Assembly (NCBI GenBank): GCA_022711195.1
Contig: JAKLFN010000103.1
Span: 1-7,141, forward strand
Length of the DNA: 7,141 bases
Origin: Bacteroidota bacterium
GTDB taxonomy: Bacteria; Bacteroidota; Bacteroidia; Bacteroidales; VadinHA17
Direction: 5' to 3'
Shown: positions 1-6,179 of the stretch, piece by piece
Layout of the letters: every line of letters begins with the position of its first letter
How positions within the stretch are numbered: position 1 is the stretch's first letter
Translations under genes and position numbers: made by a program
Notes under the pieces: generated by a model
The model's input: only the letters and a program-made list of their open reading frames with translations
What the model was told of the DNA's origin: nothing
Database searches by the model: none

Positions 1-187
1 CAAAAGCCTCAGGCGGAAGTTCATTGCTGGGATCTTTTCTTTTCTTCATGAGACTGATCCTTTCGGGCTTTATATCAAATCCTATCACCTTTATCTTTTT
101 TGCAAATTCAAGGGCAATAGGAAGGCCTACATATCCAAGTCCTATCAATGAAAGCTTTGTTTTCCTTTTTTTAAGTTCGTTATACAT
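1..187 (-). CDS. wbpA: UDP-N-acetylglucosamine 6-dehydrogenase-like nucleotide sugar dehydrogenase, N-terminal part (runs off left edge)
   Basis: Only the first 62 residues are in the window. They form the start of a Rossmann fold: a beta strand leading into GLGYVG (residues 16-21), then LPIALEFAKK, then a second strand ending in GFDI, whose Asp38 would bind the NAD ribose. This is the N-terminus of the UDP-glucose/UDP-GlcNAc dehydrogenase family (WbpA, WbpO, TviB), which oxidises the C6 hydroxyl to a carboxylate using two NAD+. The catalytic cysteine and C-terminal domain lie outside the window. The start ATG at 187-185 overlaps the wbpB stop codon by 8 bases, so it is the last visible gene of the operon and probably translationally coupled. 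I infer UDP-GlcNAc as substrate, rather than UDP-glucose or UDP-GalNAc, because wbpB, wbpD and wbpE lie directly upstream. The family call is firm and the exact substrate is less so. Confidence 0.85.
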   Translation of the reverse strand, partial: MYNELKKRKTKLSLIGLGYVGLPIALEFAKKIKVIGFDIKPERISLMKKRKDPSNELPPEAF

Positions 188-1142
188 TCCTGATATTTTT
201 TAAGAAAGGGTGATAATCGCCGGTCAATCCTTCCGGCCTGGCATTTCTGATTGTATATGCTATATCGACTGATGATCGGGCATCGTTAAGGCCGAAGCCC
301 CTGCCATTCAGTATTTCTTTATATGTAAGTGTATGAAGCTCAGTGAATCCTTCACTGAATTCAATCTCTTCATTGTCAATTTTTATGGATCTGAAAGTAC
401 GTTGTCCGCTCTTTTTATTTTCAGCAGGAAGATCATCAGAGTCGAGGCTCAGGAACCAGCGTACCCTTGCATTCTCCAGCTCGAGATAACCGGCCGATTT
501 GTTATGCTGCGAAAGGTGTACAATATTCTTTTTTGAAGTTCCGAAGATCCAGCTGAGCATATCGAAGAAGTGGATCCCGATGTTTGTGGCCACACCTCCT
601 GATTTCTGAATATCACCTTTCCATGAGATAAAATACCAGTTTCCGCGGCTGGTAATATATGTCAGGTCGATGTCATATATTTTGTTTTTTGGCCCGTTGC
701 TGATCCTGTTTTTCAGCTCAATGATCTTCGGATGAAGCCTGGTCTGGAGGACAGTATATATTTTTTTCTCTGTTTCGTTTTCAATTTCCTGCAGGGCATC
801 AATATTCCAGGGATTAAGAACAATGGGTTTCTCACATATTGCATCAGCCTGATGCCGCAGTGCAAACCTGATATGTGAATCGTGAAGATAATTAGGTGAG
901 CAGATGCTTACATAGTCGATTTTGGTGCCAGTCCTTTTCAGCTTGTCGAAGTGCCTGTCGAACCTTTCAAATTCAACAAAAAAATCACTTTTTGGGAAAT
1001 AGCTGTCGATCAGCCCCACACTGTCGAATCTGTCGAGGCTGGCCAGCAGGTTGTTGCCGGTATCCTTTATTGCTTTCAGATGGCGGACGGCTATATATCC
1101 TGCCACACCTATCAAACCGAAATTCTTAGGAGAATTTTCCAT
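180..1142 (-). CDS. wbpB: UDP-N-acetyl-2-amino-2-deoxyglucuronate 3-dehydrogenase (Gfo/Idh/MocA family)
   Basis: The protein has 320 residues, close to the roughly 316 of Pseudomonas aeruginosa WbpB. It opens with a Rossmann motif, GVAGYIA (residues 12-18), followed by RHLKAIKDTG, which I recognise from WbpB/WlbA proteins. YVSICSPNYLH (77-87) and CEKP (103-106, Lys105) form the conserved Gfo/Idh/MocA core. GGVATNIGIHFFD (182-194) carries His191, the expected catalytic histidine. The family oxidises C3 of UDP-GlcNAcA to a 3-keto sugar. In P. aeruginosa the NADH formed is recycled with 2-oxoglutarate, which the WbpE step regenerates. It starts 29 bases after wbpD stops and overlaps wbpA by 8 bases, so it is inside the operon. 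No Shine-Dalgarno is obvious; the leader is A/T-rich, as usual in Bacteroidota. No truncation or missing catalytic residue was seen. Confidence 0.9.
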   Translation of the reverse strand: MENSPKNFGLIGVAGYIAVRHLKAIKDTGNNLLASLDRFDSVGLIDSYFPKSDFFVEFERFDRHFDKLKRTGTKIDYVSICSPNYLHDSHIRFALRHQADAICEKPIVLNPWNIDALQEIENETEKKIYTVLQTRLHPKIIELKNRISNGPKNKIYDIDLTYITSRGNWYFISWKGDIQKSGGVATNIGIHFFDMLSWIFGTSKKNIVHLSQHNKSAGYLELENARVRWFLSLDSDDLPAENKKSGQRTFRSIKIDNEEIEFSEGFTELHTLTYKEILNGRGFGLNDARSSVDIAYTIRNARPEGLTGDYHPFLKNIRNV

Positions 1143-1171
1143 TATATCAATTTTATGGAAGCGTAAAAATA

Positions 1172-1750
1172 CTAATTAATCTTTGTTACGGAACCATTCT
1201 CAAGCCTGTATCTGTCTCCGCTTTCAGGGCATACGGCATATCCTTTTTTATCGAAAATGAGCTTATGACCGTATTCACTCATCCATCCGGTTTGCCTGGC
1301 GGGATTTCCTACAACCAGTGCATAAGGTTTTACATCTTTGGTGACAACGGCGCCGGCCCCGATAAAGGCATATCTCCCGATAATGTTTCCGCATACTATA
1401 GTGGCGTTTGCTCCGATTGTTGCTCCTTTTTCCACGATAGTGGTCTTATAATCATCCTTCCTGATGATCTGGCTGCGCGGGTTGATGACATTGGTAAAAA
1501 CCATCGACGGCCCCAGGAAGACATCGTCGTCGCAGATCACTCCTGTATATACTGAAACATTATTCTGGACCTTTACATTTTTCCCGAGCTTTACCCCTGG
1601 CAGGACAACAACATTCTGGCCGATATTACATCTTTCTCCGATTTCGGCACCACCCATGATATGACTGAAGTGCCATATTTTTGTTCCCTTTCCAATTATG
1701 CAGCCATCATCTATCACAGCTGTTTCGTGTGCAAAATATTCTTTTTCCAT
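1172..1750 (-). CDS. wbpD: UDP-2-acetamido-3-amino-2,3-dideoxy-glucuronate N-acetyltransferase (left-handed beta-helix)
   Basis: The protein has 192 residues, against about 191 in P. aeruginosa WbpD. Nearly the whole chain is hexapeptide repeats of a left-handed beta-helix acetyltransferase: GKGTKIWHFSHI (20-31), IGERCNIGQNVVV (37-49), VKVQNNVSVYTGV (59-71), DDVFLGPSMVFTNV (75-88), then IGANATIVCGNIIGRYAFIGAGAVVT in two more turns. NPARQTGW (149-156) closes the helix and a short C-terminal tail follows. These blocks are typical of WbpD/WlbB rather than the serine or maltose acetyltransferases. It transfers acetyl from acetyl-CoA to the C3 amine made by WbpE, probably as a trimer in the cytoplasm. 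Its ATG is 5 bases past the wbpE stop, implying cotranscription and probable coupling. Confidence 0.92.
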   Translation of the reverse strand: MEKEYFAHETAVIDDGCIIGKGTKIWHFSHIMGGAEIGERCNIGQNVVVLPGVKLGKNVKVQNNVSVYTGVICDDDVFLGPSMVFTNVINPRSQIIRKDDYKTTIVEKGATIGANATIVCGNIIGRYAFIGAGAVVTKDVKPYALVVGNPARQTGWMSEYGHKLIFDKKGYAVCPESGDRYRLENGSVTKIN

Positions 1751-1755
1751 CTTAT

Positions 1756-2886
1756 CTATTTTTCGAAAAACATCTTTACGCCCTCAGCAATATAATCGAG
1801 CTGATCCTGGTCCAGGTCGGGACACATAGGAAGTGAAAGCACTTCGTTGCAGAGGCGCGAGGTTACGGGGAAATCATTAACCTTGTAACCCAGGCCCCGG
1901 TAGGCCTCCTGTGTATGGAGCGGGCCGGGATAATAAATCATTGAAGGGATATTCATCGTTCCGAGATGCTTCCTGAGGTCGTCCCTTCGTCCGTCAGTAA
2001 CCCTTATTGTGTACTGGTGAAAGATATGTGTTGATGCCGGAGATCTTTTGGGCAATACTATACCGCCGATCCCTTTGAATGAATTGTCATAAAAATCTGC
2101 AGCTTTTTTTCTCAGCCCGTTGAAATTATCAAGATGCTTAAGTTTTACAAGCAGAATGGCAGCCTGGAGTGTATCGAGGCGTGAGTTAACACCGGTCTCG
2201 GCATAATGGTACCTCTCCTTCATGCCATGATTTGCTATGCTGCGAAGCCTGAGAGCGATGTTGTCATCATTGGTGAACAATGCACCTCCATCGCCATAAC
2301 ATCCCAGGTTCTTTGACGGGAAGAAGGAGGTGGTGCCTATGGTGCCTATCGTCCCTGCTTTTTTCCTGGTACCGTCTTTAAAGGTATATTCCGCACCTGT
2401 AGCCTGTGCTGTATCTTCAATAACGAAAAGATAGTTTTCCCGGGCTATTTTCATTATTTCATCCATACCGGCACATTGTCCGAAGAGATGAACCGGAACT
2501 ATTGCTTTTGTCTGCGGGGTGATCGCTTTCCTGATGGCATCGGCAGAAATATTAAATGTATCAGGTTCAGGATCAACAAGAACCGGTTTGAGCCCGAGGA
2601 GTGAAACAACTTCCACGGTGGCAATAAATGTAAAATTTGTGGTAATAACCTCATCACCCGGCTTAAGCCCCAGGGCCATCATGGCTATCTGCAGGGCATC
2701 TGTCCCGTTGGCACATGAAATCACGTGCCTGCAGTTAAGGTACTCCTGAAGTTTTTCTTCAAATAATTTAACTTCAGGACCTTTTATGAAGGCTGCGGAG
2801 TTTAACACTGACTTAATTGCGGCGTCGATTTCTGCGCCCAGTTTCTGATACTGGGCATTAAGATCGACCATCTGAATATTTCTCAT
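1756..2886 (-). CDS. wbpE: UDP-2-acetamido-2-deoxy-3-oxo-glucuronate aminotransferase (DegT/DnrJ/EryC1, PLP-dependent)
   Basis: A 376-residue, full-length fold-type I aminotransferase. ANGTDAL (59-65) is the phosphate-binding loop and VIEDTAQATGA (155-165) holds Asp158, which would pair with the pyridine nitrogen. TTSFFPSKNLGCYGDGG (185-201) contains Lys192, the expected PLP lysine. The family aminates 3- or 4-keto nucleotide sugars with glutamate. The WbpE assignment, over perosamine or QuiNAc4N-type enzymes, rests on strong resemblance and on adjacent wbpB and wbpD. It is the first gene of the operon. The start ATG at 2886-2884 opens the conserved sequence MVDLNAQYQKL at residue 6. No Shine-Dalgarno is visible. 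The GTIGTIG segment before the lysine is encoded by a 9-bp tandem repeat (2332-2349), but I recall similar sequence in homologues, so it is probably not a recent insertion. Confidence 0.9.
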   Translation of the reverse strand: MRNIQMVDLNAQYQKLGAEIDAAIKSVLNSAAFIKGPEVKLFEEKLQEYLNCRHVISCANGTDALQIAMMALGLKPGDEVITTNFTFIATVEVVSLLGLKPVLVDPEPDTFNISADAIRKAITPQTKAIVPVHLFGQCAGMDEIMKIARENYLFVIEDTAQATGAEYTFKDGTRKKAGTIGTIGTTSFFPSKNLGCYGDGGALFTNDDNIALRLRSIANHGMKERYHYAETGVNSRLDTLQAAILLVKLKHLDNFNGLRKKAADFYDNSFKGIGGIVLPKRSPASTHIFHQYTIRVTDGRRDDLRKHLGTMNIPSMIYYPGPLHTQEAYRGLGYKVNDFPVTSRLCNEVLSLPMCPDLDQDQLDYIAEGVKMFFEK

Positions 2887-2909
2887 CAGCAGTAACTTTA
2901 TTGGAACTA

Positions 2910-2917
2910 CGAAGATA
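2910..2917 (-). promoter_or_regulatory. Weak candidate -7 box for the wbpEDBA operon
   Basis: On the minus strand this reads TATCTTCG, one mismatch from the Bacteroidota -7 consensus TAnnTTTG. It lies 23 bases before the wbpE ATG. I see no -33 TTG at a suitable distance. It is the best match in the 84-base spacer shared with the divergent HU-SPOR gene, but could be chance in such AT-rich DNA. Confidence 0.25.
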
Positions 2918-2944
2918 ATTATTTTAACTATTCATGTTTTTTCC

Positions 2945-2952
2945 TATTTTTG
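2945..2952 (+). promoter_or_regulatory. Candidate -7 promoter box for the HU-SPOR gene
   Basis: TATTTTTG matches the Bacteroidota -7 consensus TAnnTTTG perfectly and sits 18 bases before the ATG at 2971, which would give a leader of about a dozen bases. There is no clear -33 TTG. The box contains the TTG (2950-2952) that would otherwise be the longest start codon of the downstream frame, which argues for the ATG at 2971 as the real start. Confidence 0.55.
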
Positions 2953-2970
2953 TATGTAGAAATTATTCTC

Positions 2971-3918
2971 ATGGATATTACCGCTTTTATACGGGAACTG
3001 CTTTTCAGCCACGACTGTGTCATCCTGCCGGGCTTTGGCGGTTTTATTGGTAATTATACTCCTGCCCGTATCGATAAAAGCACCTCCACATTTTATCCTC
3101 CCGTAAAGTTGATCTCCTTCAACAGGAATCTCAGTCATAACGACGGGCTGCTTACCGGAAGAGTATCAGCACATGCAGGTATAAGCTATGGCGATGCAAG
3201 GAATCTTGTCGAAGAGTTTGCTGCAACGGTTCGCACAAGGCTGGAAAAGGGAGAAAAAGTTGTGTTTGATAATATAGGTAGCTTCATAAATAACCAGGAG
3301 GGGAATGTCCAGTTTGAACCCGACAGAAGCGTCAACTATCATCTTGATTCCTATGGGCTTGAGTCATTCAGGTTTGCCCCTCTTGAAGGGTATGATGTCA
3401 GAAGACGCCTCACGGTACATGCCGACAAGGAGCCTGCCCGTAGTTCATCGATGAAAAAGATACTCTGGCGTGCCGCAGTTATAGTTCCCCTGCTCGGACT
3501 GATGGTGACGGTGCCTCTGAAAACAAATCTCTTTAAAACAAAGGTTGATACCACGAGCCTGAACCCTCTTGCAAATGCCGAATTTGAGCATAACAGGGAA
3601 GCTGTCGATAACAGCCGTACTGAAGATTCAACCCTTCCGGCAGAGAACACCACACAGGCACCTGTCGTGGAAATTGCTCCTGCAGCGCCTGAAACCACAT
3701 ACTCTTACTGTATAATTACCGGGAGCTTCAGAATACGGGAGAATGCGGAGACACAGGCATCAACGCTTGAGAAACAAGGATATATTCCTGAGATCATTGA
3801 AGGGCCAAACGGATTTTTCAGGGTCAGCGCTGCCAAATGCCCCGACATAAGCTGTGCCGAAAATAAAAGAGACAGCATAGCAGACAAATTCCCCGGCTCC
3901 TGGGTGAAAAAACTATGA
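2971..3918 (+). CDS. Membrane protein with N-terminal HU-like (CCDC81-type) domains and C-terminal SPOR domain
   Basis: From the ATG at 2971 the protein has 315 residues; a TTG at 2950 would add seven but lies within the promoter box. Residues 1-58 (MDITAFIREL, HDCVILPGFGGFIGNY) match the first bacterial CCDC81-type HU domain. Residues 59 to about 130 (VSAHAGISYGDARN, GEKVVFDNIGSF) match the second. RRR (144-146) and further basic residues precede one hydrophobic segment at about 165-182. A Thr/Ala/Pro-rich linker with several acidic residues (about 190-242) leads to a SPOR domain (about 244-315, YSYCIITGSF to WVKKL). The expected topology is HU region in the cytoplasm and SPOR in the periplasm, where SPOR domains bind peptidoglycan stripped of stem peptides, often at the septum. 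This fusion is characteristic of Bacteroidota and has been proposed to link DNA to the division site. Three cysteines (247, 290, 295) lie in the SPOR part. It converges on metG, 3 bases apart. Confidence 0.85.
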   Translation: MDITAFIRELLFSHDCVILPGFGGFIGNYTPARIDKSTSTFYPPVKLISFNRNLSHNDGLLTGRVSAHAGISYGDARNLVEEFAATVRTRLEKGEKVVFDNIGSFINNQEGNVQFEPDRSVNYHLDSYGLESFRFAPLEGYDVRRRLTVHADKEPARSSSMKKILWRAAVIVPLLGLMVTVPLKTNLFKTKVDTTSLNPLANAEFEHNREAVDNSRTEDSTLPAENTTQAPVVEIAPAAPETTYSYCIITGSFRIRENAETQASTLEKQGYIPEIIEGPNGFFRVSAAKCPDISCAENKRDSIADKFPGSWVKKL

Positions 3919-3921
3919 CCT

Positions 3922-5955
3922 CTATTTAATCATGCTTCCGTTGCTGACTTTTTCAGCCGGAGCCACCATCACGAGCTTCCCGTCATTATCCTCGGCCATC
4001 AGTATCATACCCTTCGATTCGATACCTTTTATTTTCCTCGGTTCAAGGTTGGCAACGATCGATATCTGCTTCCCGATGATCTCCTTCGGATCATAATATT
4101 CTGCTATGCCCGAAACTATTGTCCTCACATCAATACCTGTATCTATTTTAAGCTTCAGGAGTTTCGTTGTTTTGGGAACTTTCTCAGCCTCAAGAATAGT
4201 TGCAGTTCTTATATCGATCCTGCTGAAATCGTCGAAAGTGACAGGATTTTTTGAAGGCCTGGCTGTTGCTGAAGCTGACTCATTTGCTTTTTTCGACGAC
4301 GAGAGCTTCTCAACCTGCCGGTTTATGGCATCATCTTCAATCTTTTCAAAAAGAAGCTCCGCCTTGTTTACCCGGTGTCCTGCATTCAGGATGTCACTCT
4401 CTCCTGCCTTGTCCCACACCGGTTTTTCAAGATTGATCATCCCGCGAAGCCGCTCCATTGAAAAAGGAAGAAAGGGTTCGAGAATAATTGTAAGAGCAGC
4501 CGAAATCTGAAGGGATATATTCATTATTGTTTTCACCCTTTCAGGATCGCTTTTTATCACTTTCCAGGGCTCTGCGTCGGCAAGATATTTATTGCCCAGA
4601 CGTGCCAGGTTCATGGCTTCCCTGAGAGCCTCCCTGAAATGATATGTTTCTATATTCTCTTCAACCCTGGTTTTTATCGAGATAATCTCGCTCAGTACAG
4701 AATTATCATTATCATTGGTTACACCTCTTTCCGGCACCCTGCCTTCATAATAGTTATTTGTAAGGACAAGCGTCCTGTTGACAAAATTACCGAGGATAGC
4801 CACCAGTTCGCTGTTATTTCGCGCCTGGAACTCTTTCCACGTGAAATCATTATCCTTGGTCTCAGGAGCGCTGGCACAGAGGGAATACCTGAGAACATCC
4901 TGCTTCCCCGGAAAATCGTCGAGGTATTCATGAAGCCATACAGCCCAATTCCTCGAAGTCGAGATCTTGTCGCTCTCCAGATTCAGGAATTCATTAGCCG
5001 GGACATTGTCGGGAAGAATGTAACTTCCTTCTGCCTTCAGCATTGAAGGAAATATTATGCAGTGGAAGACAATATTATCTTTTCCTATAAAATGCACCAT
5101 TTTTGTTTCGGGGTCCTTCCAGTACTTTTCCCATTGCGGAGTCAGTTCCTTTGTGGCAGAGATATAGCCTATCGGAGCATCAAACCAGACATACAGCACT
5201 TTGCCTGCGGCGTTTTTCACCGGTACAGGGACGCCCCAGTCGAGATCACGGCTCACAGCCCTTGGCTGGAGACCCTGGTCGAGCCACGATTTACACTGGC
5301 CATATACATTAGGTTTCCACTCCTTATGTTCGTCGAGGATCCATTTCCGCAGCCATGGTTCATACTTATCGAGAGGCAGATACCAGTGCCTTGTTTCTTT
5401 CAGCACAGGCTTGCTGCCACTGACTGTGGAATGCGGGTTAATAAGATCTGAAGGGCTCAGCGATGTTCCGCATTTCTCACACTGGTCGCCATAAGCATTC
5501 TCGTTTCCGCAATGAGGACAGGTTCCCATGATATAACGGTCGGCCAGGAAGCATGCAGCCTCTTCGTCATAATATTGTTCTGTGGTCTTCTCAATGAATT
5601 CTCCATTATTGTAAAGCTTCAGGAAGAACTCTGATGCTGTTTCATAATGTACCTTACCGGAAGTTCTTGAGTATATGTCGAAAGCGATCCCGAAATCCTC
5701 AAATGCTTTCTTATTAATTTTATGATACCTGTCTACAATTTCCTGGGGTGTGACGCCTTCATTGCGTGCTTTAAGCGTTATCGGTACGCCATGCTCGTCG
5801 GAGCCGCAAATTGAAATTACCTCCTCGCCTCTGAGCCTCAGGTAACGGGTATATATGTCGGAAGGTACATATACTCCTGCCAGGTGGCCTATATGCAGAG
5901 GCCCGTTTGCATAGGGAAGGGCAGAGGTGACCAGGTATCTTTTAAATTTCTTCAT
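3922..5955 (-). CDS. metG: Methionyl-tRNA synthetase with C-terminal tRNA-binding domain
   Basis: The protein has 677 residues, essentially the length of Escherichia coli MetRS. It charges tRNA-Met with methionine using ATP, for both initiation and elongation. [14 protein letters not shown] (11-24) contains the class I HIGH motif. A single zinc knuckle has Cys146, Cys149, Cys159 and Cys162. Methionine-pocket sequences include [10 protein letters not shown] (255-264) and [11 protein letters not shown] (288-298). The second signature is KISTS (330-334) instead of KMSKS, a variant common in MetRS. A helical anticodon-binding domain follows, then a Ser/Lys/Ala-rich linker (about 550-569) and a Trbp111/EMAPII-type OB-fold (570-677), expected to mediate dimerisation and tRNA binding. 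The ATG at 5955 gives the standard N-terminus. Its promoter lies in the spacer shared with divergent ldcA. Confidence 0.98.
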   Translation of the reverse strand: MKKFKRYLVTSALPYANGPLHIGHLAGVYVPSDIYTRYLRLRGEEVISICGSDEHGVPITLKARNEGVTPQEIVDRYHKINKKAFEDFGIAFDIYSRTSGKVHYETASEFFLKLYNNGEFIEKTTEQYYDEEAACFLADRYIMGTCPHCGNENAYGDQCEKCGTSLSPSDLINPHSTVSGSKPVLKETRHWYLPLDKYEPWLRKWILDEHKEWKPNVYGQCKSWLDQGLQPRAVSRDLDWGVPVPVKNAAGKVLYVWFDAPIGYISATKELTPQWEKYWKDPETKMVHFIGKDNIVFHCIIFPSMLKAEGSYILPDNVPANEFLNLESDKISTSRNWAVWLHEYLDDFPGKQDVLRYSLCASAPETKDNDFTWKEFQARNNSELVAILGNFVNRTLVLTNNYYEGRVPERGVTNDNDNSVLSEIISIKTRVEENIETYHFREALREAMNLARLGNKYLADAEPWKVIKSDPERVKTIMNISLQISAALTIILEPFLPFSMERLRGMINLEKPVWDKAGESDILNAGHRVNKAELLFEKIEDDAINRQVEKLSSSKKANESASATARPSKNPVTFDDFSRIDIRTATILEAEKVPKTTKLLKLKIDTGIDVRTIVSGIAEYYDPKEIIGKQISIVANLEPRKIKGIESKGMILMAEDNDGKLVMVAPAEKVSNGSMIK

Positions 5956-5974
5956 TTCTTAAAAATAAATCCGT

Positions 5975-5982
5975 CAAAGATA
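5975..5982 (-). promoter_or_regulatory. Candidate -7 promoter box for metG
   Basis: The minus strand reads TATCTTTG, a perfect TAnnTTTG match, 19 bases before the metG ATG. This is almost the same spacing as the -7 box of the HU-SPOR gene. The expected -33 position falls at about 6001-6005, at the edge of the G-rich octamer array, and has no TTG. The array therefore directly abuts this promoter. Confidence 0.55.
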
Positions 5983-6004
5983 ATAAAAAAGGGAAAATGA
6001 CGGA

Positions 6005-6116
6005 GGGGCAGAGGGGTGCAGGGGTGCAGAGGTGCAGGGGCGCAGGGGCGCAGGGGTAAAGGGGCACAGGGGTAAAGGGGCGCAGAGGCGCAGGGGCGTA
6101 AGGGCACAGGGGCTAA
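6005..6116 (+). repeat. Tandem array of fourteen degenerate 8-bp G-rich repeats (consensus GGGGYGCA), G-quadruplex-prone
   Basis: The 112 bases divide without any gap into 14 octamers. GGGGCGCA occurs three times (6037, 6045, 6077), GGGGTGCA twice (6013, 6021) and GGGGTAAA twice (6053, 6069). The others are single variants: GGGGCAGA, GAGGTGCA, GGGGCACA, GAGGCGCA, GGGGCGTA, AGGGCACA and GGGGCTAA. Eleven of the 14 begin with four Gs, and six in a row do so at 6037-6084 with 4-base loops, a textbook G-quadruplex pattern. By hand count the plus strand has 62 G and 18 C. The array lies between the metG and ldcA candidate -7 boxes, about 22 and 39 bases from each. The minus strand is open across it and would give a Pro/Leu/Ala/Cys-rich peptide, which is a by-product of the repeat. 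Confidence 0.93.
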
Positions 6117-6135
6117 ACATTTCAGAAAGGCATAA

Positions 6136-6145
6136 TTTCCGGAAA
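6136..6145. promoter_or_regulatory. 10-bp perfect palindrome upstream of ldcA, possible operator
   Basis: TTTCCGGAAA is a perfect palindrome about 10 bases before the candidate ldcA -7 box, where a regulator could sit over the -33 region. A single 10-bp palindrome in AT-rich DNA can arise by chance, and I know of no matching regulator. Confidence 0.2.
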
Positions 6146-6155
6146 CAAATTGCAT

Positions 6156-6163
6156 TACATTTA
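6156..6163 (+). promoter_or_regulatory. Candidate -7 box for ldcA
   Basis: TACATTTA differs from TAnnTTTG only at the last base and lies 16 bases before the ldcA ATG, similar to the spacing for metG and the HU-SPOR gene. TATATTTA at 6171-6178 is an equally good match, with a TTG 18 bases before it (6150-6152), but it would give an almost leaderless mRNA. I prefer the first, weakly. Confidence 0.3.
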
Positions 6164-6179
6164 CGTATAATATATTTAT

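Noticed and set aside
2332..2349. 9-bp tandem duplication inside wbpE before the PLP lysine
   Set aside because: It keeps the frame and yields GTIGTIG, which agrees with the length and sequence I recall for this loop in homologues, so it is probably ancestral.
2950..2970. TTG start giving seven extra residues to the HU-SPOR protein
   Set aside because: The TTG is part of a perfect -7 promoter box, and homologues begin at the MDI-like sequence encoded from the ATG at 2971.
3943..3957. GCTGA / TCAGC stem-loop near the metG 3' end as a terminator
   Set aside because: The stem is only five pairs, lies inside metG coding sequence and is not followed by a T run on the relevant strand.
3895..3964. 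GGCTCC / GGAGCC inverted repeat spanning the HU-SPOR/metG junction
   Set aside because: The arms are six bases with a 58-base loop, well within chance and too weak for a terminator.
4106..5494. Several plus-strand frames of 60-135 codons opposite metG
   Set aside because: They are antisense shadows of a complete, well-conserved metG and show no recognisable protein motif.
6005..6116. CRISPR array interpretation of the octamer repeats
   Set aside because: The units are 8 bp and directly adjacent, without spacers, unlike CRISPR repeats of about 23-47 bp with unique spacers.
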